A stretch of DNA of 64,000 nt from Otatea glauca. Taxonomy: Eukaryota > Streptophyta > Magnoliopsida > Poales > Poaceae. The position numbers and the translations under genes were made by a program. The stretch spans positions 52,539,869 to 52,603,868 of the forward strand of contig CM070721.1 in the NCBI GenBank assembly GCA_036346275.1. Direction: 5' to 3'. Positions 36,892 through 47,100 of the stretch are shown piece by piece. Each line of letters starts with the position of its first letter. The stretch's first letter is position 1. The notes beneath the pieces are model-generated. The model was not told where the DNA came from. It did no database searches and was given only the letters and a program-made list of their open reading frames with translations.

Positions 36892-39870
36892 GGCCATTAA
36901 TGCATGCGAACGTTTTCTTAAAACTTCGCTAGAACTCATGATTGTCTCCTTGTTGCTTTCCTCCTCGTCGTGTTCTCCAGCCTCTGGACTTCCCTTCTTG
37001 CCTTCGCAAAAGGGTACCATAAACGGATCCTTAGTCCTTTCCCTGCCACGACATTGTTTGCATAGTAAGTAGTAGCATTAGTTGTCCTGTCATGAAACAG
37101 TAACCTGGAAGTTTAAGATTTCTGTTTTTTAAAAAAATTGACGAACGCAGTCTAAGATTTCTACATGCACTGCACAGCGTAGTTCTGTTCTTTGTGGATT
37201 TTAATTAAACATGGGGTAGATCATTCAAAAACTCAATTCGTGTGCACTTTATTTTAGGAACTTTTGTTGTGGTAAACTGAATCCACATTAATTTGCTAGG
37301 CACTGATGATTGAAAATCAACACAGAAGTAACAACGACCACATAGACTACTATGGAGATTCCGTAGCATCTATGTGAAAAAGGAAAGCAAAGAGGAATTC
37401 TGAAAAAATGGAAAGCAACTCTTTTTTTTTTTTTGCTTTTGTCCATGACAACGGTTAAAAAACCCACACTTTCATGGGTCCGCACCAAAAGCTTTTTTCC
37501 GCTAGCATTTCTTTCCTTTTCTTTCTTTGTTTTTCCATCGACAAGGGTAAAGCTGGTAAGGGACCTAGAGTATATTTGATTTGAAGTTAACTTTATCACG
37601 TCTAAACTTAAACGTATTACACATTTTTAGACAAGTGTTTAGTTTGTTACTACAAGTATGGTTTGCTATATTTTCTTATTCCTATGTTATATATGTCGTA
37701 GGCTTAGGTTTCTTTTTTCTAATTTTGATAAACTTGTGGCACTGAATATTGCTACCGTAAAGAATACGCTCAATTCACACTTAAGATTATTTATAGCTAG
37801 CCTCAGCTAAACATTCCTTAGGAGCGAACGAACGACACTTCCCTAGCTAGCAGGCTTCCACTTGTACGTACCTGCCGTCACCGATCACCCATCCATGATC
37901 CATCCATCGATCGCTGTATACTGTGTCACGCGGCGTGATGCATCCCGATGACGATGACGAGCGTGATCGCCTCGAGCCTTGACGGGACGGGTAGATTTTA
38001 CGTACGCGCGCGACGGCCGTTACTGGTTGCCCGACGTGCTGCCTGTACGGCCTCGGCACGCCGGCCCCACCGCGGCGTCAGCGGCGCCATGCGCTGCTGC
38101 TTGCTTGGAGATGCGTGTGCGTGCGAGGGTGACGCGGCTCTGGTGGTCTCTTTTTGGGGATAAAGGGGGACGCACGAATGCACCACGCTTGCGCATCACA
38201 TGCACATACGTTTGGGCGTATTCTATACATACTAAATAATTAATTGAAGGCTATGAAGTAGATACACGCTGTCTCATTTAATATATACGTGTGTATCCGT
38301 TTTTATTTGATGAGCACTCACGTCGATCCAAAGGTTCAAACGTGGTAGACAGCATGCGCAACAGCATCTCTTGCTAACTGAGCTCCAATACCAAGTCATA
38401 CATATTACCGTAGTTCTACTAGTACTACAAGATGCATGCCTCGCTTTGGCATACTTTATCCAAAGCGGTGCATTGCGCTCGTGGTACTTAGAGTCAGGGC
38501 TTGCCATATTTTATCGCACACTGAGTTGACGTCGGTTTAGTTCATAGCTATATATACATGTGGTAAGATTTCTTTCCTGTCATCTAGGTTTCACATGTCT
38601 ACGACTCAAAAAAGTGTCGTAGAATTCATTTTACTAGCAAAAACATGGCTTCAATTTAAAAATAAATAAATATGAGAAAACATAACAATCTTAATATATG
38701 GACCAAACACACCCTTAATTTCACCATCAAAATCGCGTGATGATTTATCCCGATCTAAAATTTTTACGCGAGCTAGAATTTTTCTTGATTACTACCTGAA
38801 GTGCTGGTTATGTTTTTTGCACTTTTGCATACTACCCGAATGACCAGCAGCAAGCTTGATCAATTGGTCTATGGAAAATTGACAGACAGACAGACAAACA
38901 TGCTAAACCAGCCGCCCCAAAGATCCCGAGAAACAATTCTCAGAGAAATTGTTATTCATAAGCTGCACGTAATTCAGACTACCGTAAGTTCGTCATAACC
39001 GTGGGTAACATTAGAAAAGGGCCAAAAGAAGACTCACCAATGAAAGGAAACATTGCTCCAAAAAGAGGGGCAAAAGGATAAAAACTGGACCATTTCCCCC
39101 CTCCCCGCGCGTGGTTTGGTTTGTTCTTCGGTCGGGTCGGGACCAACCGCACATAACAGCTAGTTAGCGTGCGTGGCGATGAGTCGCCAATGCGCGCGTA
39201 CGTACGCACGCGCGTGAACGGGCGCGGGCGCGCGGGACCCGGCCGGCGTGGCGAGTGGTGGAGGCTGTGGGTAGCGACCCCCTTCCCTCAGGGAACGCAT
39301 GGGCCGCTTCGCTTAACTTTGTTGCCTTTTTCGTGCTTGGCTTTGCCTTTTCTGCCCTCTCGGAGTTGGCCTTGGCTTGCTCCACTCTTTTGGTGCACGC
39401 TGCGTCGCTGTCCTCGCTGCCACTTAGGCTAAAGGCGTGGGAGATGGGGGGCTGCGTCGTGTGTGCACATTGGGCACGTCACACGTCTGCCTTTTGCTCC
39501 CATATTTCTTGAGGTACTCTGTGCTAGTTCCAAAACTTTTTTTTTTCTGAATTAAATCATAAACTACGACAAGCTGTAACACTTCGCATCTCCTTCCCCG
39601 TCCAAATCTGCTCTCTCGTCTAGTATCTTGGATAGGAAAGCATGCTGCATGCACGCACGTCTCAACATCGTTGTCCTCCCCAGTTTCAACGGTGTCATGA
39701 TTGCTCTCCAAAAAGCCGCTGCAGGCTTGCATATAAGGTGTGCTGCACCGTCAGTAATGGCCTCTTCTCACCGAAAAGAGATCTAATACAGTGTATTAGT
39801 AGTAGCAACCGTATTTTTTCAACCGTGCAAGATGCGGACATGCAATTCCTTCACCCGAACAGTTAGAGGC
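35710..39870. other. Long gene-free stretch upstream of AGO10
   Basis: No coding family is recognisable. The stretch mixes AT-rich segments with several GC-rich, CG-dinucleotide-rich patches (36060-36340, 37840-38200, 39100-39330). A TATA-like CTATAGTATAAGC at about 36124, followed by a C/T-rich leader and a CATCAGGTACGC donor-like site at about 36331, could mark a non-coding first exon, but this is weak. A (CT)14 microsatellite lies at 36861. I checked by eye for common grass microRNA sequences and found none. Confidence 0.4.
36861..36888 (+). repeat. (CT)14 microsatellite
   Basis: 28 uninterrupted bases of CT, preceded 80 bases upstream by a shorter CTCTCTCTCTCTC run. CT runs near plant genes are often in promoters or 5' leaders, but no gene is recognised here. 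Confidence 0.9.
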
Positions 39871-40043
39871 GAAGGTTTAAAATTCCATCGAAATTTAGAA
39901 AATATCGGCTGAAATCTCACCTCGAATCCATTCGTTGTCGCTCTCCTTGCTCCCTCTCCTCTTTCCTTCTGCCGTTCCATCCTTTCTCCTCCTCTTCGCC
40001 ACCCGCGGGGACCAATCGTTCGCATTGACCCCCTCCGAGCGCC

Positions 40044-40228
40044 CAGGGGCGGACCGAGCAGGGGTCAGGGGGCTAGGGCACACCCTACCCCCGACCACAC
40101 TATGGGTACCTTCCTAGCATCCCTTTCTCACCGTGGGGCGCCACTACACTGTCGTTATAGAAACTGATCAGAAGATTGGAACTTGGAGGCCGGTTTAGCA
40201 CCCCTAAATTTATCCTAGGATCCGCCTG
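40044..40228. mobile_element. Small nested MITE
   Basis: The 185-base segment has ends CAGGGGCGGACCGAG and, in reverse, CAGGCGGATCCTAGG. A GGGGTCAGGGGGCTAGGGCA block lies inside the left end and a TAGCACCCCTAAATTTATCC block inside the right. Such ends are common in small grass hAT-like MITEs. No clear target duplication. It sits directly before the COP1-derived sequence. Confidence 0.5.
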
Positions 40229-40234
40229 CCAGAT

Positions 40235-40414
40235 TTGGGGACGTCCGTGCCCAAGTCGGAGTCCGCACAGGCGAAAAAGGCGGGGACAGGGGCGCATGGC
40301 CACAGCTTCTGCTACATATGCATCGTCACGCATCTCAGCTACAAGAGTGACTGCCCCTGCTGCGGCAACTACCTCATCAAGGTGCAGCTCTACCCAAACT
40401 TCCTCCTCAACAAG
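40235..40414 (+). pseudogene. COP1 RING-exon fragment (captured)
   Basis: The frame contains HGHSFCYICIVTHL, YKSDCPCCGNYL and QLYPNFLLNK, matching the second half of the RING finger and following segment of COP1, the E3 ubiquitin ligase of light signalling. The match is to the grass form as I know it. Upstream SVPKSESA resembles the COP1 N-terminus, but the first RING half (the leading CxxC) is missing, so an internal deletion joined the two parts. At 40414 the homology stops at AACAAG followed by GTTGTTTGC, a plausible COP1 exon-intron boundary; the frame then runs through intron-like sequence to a stop at about 40537. Without the first zinc ligands, coiled coil and WD40 repeats it cannot act as COP1. 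It lacks a proper ATG (TTG at the frame start). Confidence 0.72.
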
Positions 40415-40711
40415 GTTGTTTGCTTGCTTCCTTTTCCTTTACCTGGTCACTCTCTGGAGGCCTCTGGTCCTCGACTTCATGCGATATCGATTGGCCGTGG
40501 CTGCGATGTTCTTGCGATCGATTGGGTTGTGTGGTGAGGTCTCGGTATGAAAAATACTTGAAAGATTTTTTCATATTTTTTTCTAGTCTCGGGAGACTAT
40601 TTTACCACATGTTCAAATTTGCTGAATTTCAACTGAAATTCTAAAATCTCGTTAAAATTTCGGATTTCAGCTGCTTTTGAGACGTGATCCGAAACGGAAT
40701 TTGAAACCTTC

Positions 40712-43700
40712 CCGGAGACAGCCTAATTCCCACCCGTTGGTCAAATTTGCTCTTTCGAGTGCGTCCTCTCTCGCATACGTACGCCTTTTTGTGGCGGTAC
40801 ATATTAGACCCGAATGATTTCACCCCGTCTCCTTTTCCCCTCGGAGCGATGCGAGAGCCAGGCCGTGCCGTAGCGAGCCATCGATGGCACGCTGCACTTT
40901 TCCACTCGATTACGGTTGCTGAGCCACGCCGCGCCGCGGTGGTCCTCTCCTGTGCGTACCACCGCGCGCCCCCACGCCGCACCGTCGGCGCCATGCAATC
41001 ATGCGTGCGTTGCACATATTCAACCCCGCGCTCTCCGTGCGCTACAGCTTTATTGGCCGAAACAAACGGCTAGGGGCTAACCAACAGTCCAGCAGCACTG
41101 CTTACGCTGTGCCCGCACTAACACCTCTCGTCGAGACGCGTCGTCTGCTTGGGAAAGTGCGAGGACTCTGGCACCGACGCTTGAAGGGACCTTGATTAGG
41201 AGATGGAGATTGGGCTAGGAGGAGGAGTTGATAATGTCTTGTATCCATGGAGTTATGGATAATCTTAAGCACGTACATGCTGGAGATACAATGAACCCGG
41301 TGAATTTTCTTGATGACCCTTTTCACGTTAGTCGTAGTCATCTATTAATGTTGATCAATCGTGCCAACGATTATAGGGTGATGTCCCCATCATCTGCTCA
41401 AAAAAAATCAATGCTTAGAAGATTAATATGCCCGGACTAAGTGCCGACTGTTTGTCTTAACTAGGCATCCCCGCATCTAATTTCTCCGATCGATTCCGTA
41501 CGAGCCCTCAATAGTTTCATGCCATATCGACGGCGGACGGTCTGATCCGGCCGAAGGAAAAGAAAAAGAAAGCCGGGGCCCCCAGCCGTGCGCCCGCCAT
41601 AGGGTCATGATGGCGCCTTTTGAGCAAGTAAAAGAGGAGACCTAACCTACCAATGCCATGCCGCAGCAGCCGGCAGGTAGTGGCTTGGCCCTGCACGGGC
41701 AGCACCAGCGGCAAGCACACAGCCGCCTGCCACACGGCGCACAGGGCATTCAACCCCCCTGCCACCGCATGCGCGTACCGGCGTACGCGCGCACAGAGGC
41801 AGCGGCAGTGGCGATAGGCTGGTGCGGTGCGGTGCGGTGGGTGGGTGGGCTAAGTTGGTGCGCCGTGTGCAGGCGTGCGTGCCGGTTCATGGCTCGCCCC
41901 GCGCGGTCCCGCGGCCTCGTGCAGCAGCAGCCGCTGCTCCCGCTTGTGCTGCCACTGCCTCTGCCTGTGGCTGTTCCGTGGCCTCTGACCGCGCTGCGCT
42001 AATGCTCCGCTTTGTCCCTCGGCCGGCGCCACACATGGCACCCCGCCTCGGTCCGCACGCCGACCCCGTGCGAACCGTGACCGCGCACCGCGCGTTTGCG
42101 AGGTCCCACGAGGCCGCGGCCGCGCACACACGCCGCTCTAACGACACGGCCGAGGGGCGTTTCGTGCTTTCGTTCCGTGGCGCGGGTACATTTGTGTGTG
42201 CATGCCGATGCCGGTAGACGGCTGCGCTTATTCCCTGGCCCGGCCCGGCCCTGCCACGGGATATGGGGCGTGGTCAGTGTTTTGTGTGTGCGCGTTTTAG
42301 GGTGGGTCACTATAAAATGCGTTTTGCCCATGAGGATTGAGGAGGGGAGGGGTTCTGCTGGGGTTCTATTCTGCAATAGTAGAGTGCCTTCTTGTCGGGT
42401 TCACGCTTCCAAAGTGTAGCACGGCCACCGAGGCAGTTCTAGCACATTGCCGGTGGTAGCACTGCCGTAGCGGTGGTTTCTTGTTTAAGGCCAAACAAGA
42501 TGTTCTTTTGGACCATACTGGCGACTTAAATTATTAACCTGAGTCCCTTAAGCTTTGCCTAGTATTTCAATGTAGAGGTACAGTAGCTTGAAACACAGTA
42601 ATTTCACATAAAACAATTCACTTTCTGAAAATCTAGAATTTCTCTGTTCCTTAAAGGGGGCAAACACCTTTCTTCTACTTGAAAGTGCGGATATTCTATT
42701 GTTATGGATTTGCATTCTGATAAGGAGCTATATGTATGCTATGCTGGTGATTCATTGGCCGTGTAAACATTTATTTCATATTAAGAAATTGTACCATGCT
42801 TGAAAGCAATATTATAACACATTTTTTCGGTGTCACTCTGGAACCTCTACAGGGATTCTGCGAAATCCATATATAAAAGGAAAAATTTTATATAACACCG
42901 TAAACTTTGCTTAAAAGTCTATCAAATACTTTAAATTATGAAACCAGACATTTGACTATTTGAACTTTGCAATCCGGTCAAATAACACATTGGCCCGGTT
43001 TCATATAGTGGTATTGCTCACATGTCTTGATGAGTAGGCGGTTTTACCACGTAGAATGACATACAAGACAAGTTTAGGTGAATAATATGTAGGGCCCACG
43101 ATGGTTTCTCTTCCAAACTAAAATAGAGAGGGAGTGAGCTACAGATCTCGGCGCGAGAGAAAATCCATATGGTCCTGTTGTAATTGATTTAATTTGGCCA
43201 ACTTGTCATCGTGCGTAGGAAAAATGCTCATTCATTGTGCTAGACCAACAATATCACTATACAAAATCGTATCAAGGTGTTATTTCAACCGGATTGTAAA
43301 TATTTAGAGCGTTAAATATCTCTTATATCACTCTTATAAACTTCTTATTTTCTGTATCGGCACTTAAAAAAAGAAGAGTACCATGGTTTTATATATCACT
43401 CCACAATTATACGCACATGGTCACAATCTACTCATAATACTACCACGCACTACCGGCCAGCCACACGAACATGTGATACGCTTTTCAATAAAAATCCCCA
43501 TCCATCCCTTTGATAACTCCATCGGAAGCACAGCTCCCACTACGCCACTATGTCGTGCCCCAATTAATCCATGGCCCAAGTGTCTTCCCTACCGCACCCC
43601 GCCCTAATTACACGTCCCCGTTTCGACGACGTCTATCACCTTTGATAGAAGAACGGAGGATTTCAAGTTTCAATCCTGTTTTTACCCACAAATTCAGGGA

Positions 43701-44086
43701 GTTACTGTCATACATTACTATTTAAAAAGTATATAAATATTAAAACATAAATAAAAAATAAATGGTAATTAATTTTTTTACTTTAAGATTTACCCAATAC
43801 CCCGGTTACTAACCCTGCCATCACCGGGGCGTCCACTCCCGAACAGGTCAAACCTGCTGCAGCTGTTGCATCAGCGCCGTCCCGGACCAAGGGTTCTAAT
43901 GCCTTTCTGTCCCACGCCTCATTAATTCCGGTAGTTTACCCCGGTTGCAAGAGCCAAAGCCAAGAGGGGTGTTTTTAACCGCTAGGGGCGCTTCGTTTTA
44001 CAGTGGGGTTTCTTGGCTCGTTGCCTTGCTTGCTTTGTTTGCCTTGCCACTCTGTTGCTGCTGATCACGCAGAGGTTGTGTAACAT
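40712..44086. other. AGO10 upstream region
   Basis: No recognised gene. 41500-42420 is strongly GC- and CG-rich with frames open on both strands over 90-130 codons and no domain. That pattern fits unmethylated or CpG-rich promoter-like sequence rather than coding. 42430-43800 is AT-rich. A distal AGO10 control region could lie here, but no specific element is supported. Confidence 0.4.
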
Positions 44087-44092
44087 TATATA
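44087..44092 (+). promoter_or_regulatory. TATA box of AGO10 (candidate)
   Basis: TATATA in the context ACATTATATAGGCACC lies 67 bases upstream of the AGO10 start codon. It would put transcription start near 44118-44125 and leave a 5' leader of about 35-40 bases. Confidence 0.45.
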
Positions 44093-44158
44093 GGCACCGC
44101 GCAGGCGTCCAACCGCGTTGTCGGGTAACGAACTCGCGCAGTGGTCGCAGCCGCTCAC

Positions 44159-47100
44159 ATGCTCGAGGTCCTGGACATGCCGCCGCCCCGGCACCAGCCG
44201 GCCGCCAAAGGAGGCGGGCACGGACATGGGCACGTGGGCTCGGTGAGGAAGCAGCCGCTGCAAAGCAGCGTGGCGCAGCCCAAGGCGGAGACGTCGGCGG
44301 CGGCGGTTGCGCCGACGGAGGGAGGAAAGAAGTGCGGTGGGGGAGGGAGGCGGCGCGGCGGTCGCGGGCGGGCCAGGGCGGGGGAGCCGCGGCCGGCGGC
44401 GACAACTGCGGCGCGCGCCGTCATTGGGCCGCCGGTGCCGAGCAAGGGGCTGACGTTCTGCCGGCGGCCGGGGTTCGGGACGGTGGGCGTGCGCTGCGTC
44501 GTGAAGGCCAACCACTTCCTCGCGGAGCTCCCCGACAAAGACCTCACCCAGTACGACGTAAGTCCTTGCCATTTCGCTTCAAGAACTCGAGGACTAGCAC
44601 AATTGAGATGGAAAAAGGTGAGACCTTTTCTTGGTTTTCGTGGTGTCTGTGCAGGTGAAGATCACGCCGGAGGTGAGCTCCCGGAGCGTGAACCGGGCCA
44701 TCATGGCGGAGCTTATCCGCCTCTACCGCGCGTCCGATCTTGGAATGCGCCTCCCGGCCTACGACGGCCGCAACAACCTCTACACCGCCGGGACCCTTCC
44801 GTTCGACGCGCGCGAGTTCGTCGTGCACCTCACCGACGACGACGACGGCACCGGCGTCCCCCCACGGTTCGCACCTGCATTTCCTCGTACGTACGTCTTT
44901 CTTGATGACTATATCTTACTGGCTGGTTTGTGTTCCTGCAGCGAGAGGGAGTTCAGGGTCGCCATCAAGTTCGCCGCGCGCGCCGACCTCCACCACCTTC
45001 GGCAGTTCATCGCCGGGCGGCAGGCCGACGCGCCGCAGGAAGCCCTCCAGGTCCTCGACATCGTTCTCCGGGAGCTCGCCAACCAGAGGTATTTTATCGG
45101 CGCCTGCATTAATTGCAACGCACGCATTGCCCGTTGCAGCTTGGCTTCGTGCGTTCTTGGAGGGAACTGATGATTTTGCCTGCGCCCATGTTAGGTACGT
45201 GTCGATCGGGCGGTCGTTCTACTCGCCGGACATAAGGAAGCCGCAGCGGCTTGGGGACGGCCTGCAGTCGTGGTGTGGATTCTACCAGAGCATCCGGCCG
45301 ACTCAGATGGGCTTGTCGCTTAACATTGGTGAGATGCGCTTTGGTTGGCGAATATTTGCTGCCCTCATGCATGTGATTTCTTGCGTTGTCCTGTGCTTGG
45401 TGCTTACATGGTGATGTTGATGTCAGACATGTCGTCGACTGCGTTTATCGAGCCTCTGCCAGTGATTGAGTTCGTGGCCCAAATATTAGGGAAGGATGTC
45501 ATGTCAAGGCCATTGTCTGATGCAAACCGAATCAAGGTAAATTGTGCTGTGGGGAACAAGGAATCTAGGCTGGTACCACAGTGACATGTAACAGCTGCTA
45601 CTTGGTTGTTATTGGTTATGGACAAGCTGGTTATGGCCTTGAGTGTTGTGATTTGCCTAATGAAGTAATTTGTATGTGTAATTTGCTAATGCCAAGCAGA
45701 TCAAGAAAGCTTTGCGGGGTGTGAAAGTTGAAGTCACTCACCGGGGAAATGTAAGGCGGAAGTACCGCATTTCAGGGCTGACAACTCAACCAACTCAAGA
45801 ACTGATGTATGTTTAGATCGTAATTCGTTTTCCTTGGTCCTATGTACTACCAATTGGCAAATATCCTGCACCAAGCTGTTCACCAAACATAAAAGCACGA
45901 TACACCCTCATTCAAAGCTAGCATGATGGACCTCTAAAAGCTTTTTGTTTCCTTTGATTTATCGATTTCATCTAATCAGTTACTAGATTGAACCAAATTA
46001 AATACACATATCTATTTTTCATATGTTGGAAGCCTTAGTTACCAGAAATGCTAAACTATGGATTTGATTTTGCTTGTTTGGCAGTTTCCCAATTGATGAT
46101 CAAATGAATATGAAATCTGTCGTAGAGTATTTCAAGGAAATGTATGGGTTTACCATTCAGCATCCTCACCTTCCCTGCCTTCAGGTGGGAAACCAAAAGA
46201 AGGCAAACTATCTACCAATGGAGGTAGGTATCAAAGCTCACCGATGTTAGCTGGTTAATTTTGTAATGTTATTGCCTCAGTTAAGATCGTGATTTCAATA
46301 CTTTTCTTACCAGGCCTGCAAGATTGTTGAGGGTCAGAGATACACAAAGAGGTTGAATGAAAAGCAGATCACGTCACTGCTAAAGGTTACATGCCAAAGG
46401 CCTAGAGAACAGGAGATGGATATTCTACAGGTCCAGAGTTTTTCCTAATCGTATAAAAAACGAGTTTTAACACATACAAATTTACATATTGGGCAGGGCT
46501 AGATGTGCTAGGTGTTTGTTCCAACTAAACTGGTGGTCTTGTTGAACAAATGTGTGCATTGCAAGATATGCATGCAACATGCTCATTAATTGTCCTATCC
46601 TCAGGTCTTTGTTTTTATTTGCTTGTGGTCCATATATTCCATGCATTGGATCTTCAGTTGCTAGCCAGTATTAACATGGTACTAGGGTTTTCCTTCATGG
46701 AATAATTTTGTTGATCAATGCTGTTGTTAAAATGGCTCGGATGACTAACAGTGTTTGTTTTCAGACAGTTCATCAAAATGGATATGAGCAAGATCCTTAT
46801 GCGAAGGAGTTTGGGATCAACATAAGTGAGAAGCTAACATCTGTTGAGGCCCGAGTCCTCCCTGCACCATGGGTAGGATTAATCGTACATTGTTATTCAT
46901 GACAGTAGTTAGCTAATTGCTTTTTGCTAATAATTTGGATATGGAATTTTGTTGGTTCCAGCTGAAATATCATGATACTGGAAAAGAAAAGGAGTGCTTA
47001 CCACAGGTTGGTCAATGGAACATGGTGAACAAGGTTAGAATCTATTTGGCTGCAGTTGCACATCTCATGTCCTTGCAGATATCATGGTCTTGACCTTGCT

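Larger units (their letters stand above)
39871..40711 (+). mobile_element. hAT-like element with captured COP1 sequence
   Basis: The left end is GAAGGTTTAAAATTCCATCG. The right end, in reverse, is GAAGGTTTCAAATTCCGTTT. These inverted ends and the subterminal AAATTTCGG/CTGAAATT words resemble the hAT family of copies A-C (copy A right end GATCCGAAATTCG, this element GATCCGAAACGG). The flanks ttagaggc and ccggagac share only 4 of 8 bases, so the target duplication is not convincing. The interior holds a COP1 gene fragment (40235-40414 plus intron-like sequence to about 40550) and a smaller nested element (40044-40228). Confidence 0.55.

Noticed and set aside
41658..42419. Plus and minus frames of 90-130 codons in a GC-rich block
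   Set aside because: All six frames tend to be open here. Arg/Ala-rich products lack domains; typical of CG-rich non-coding DNA.
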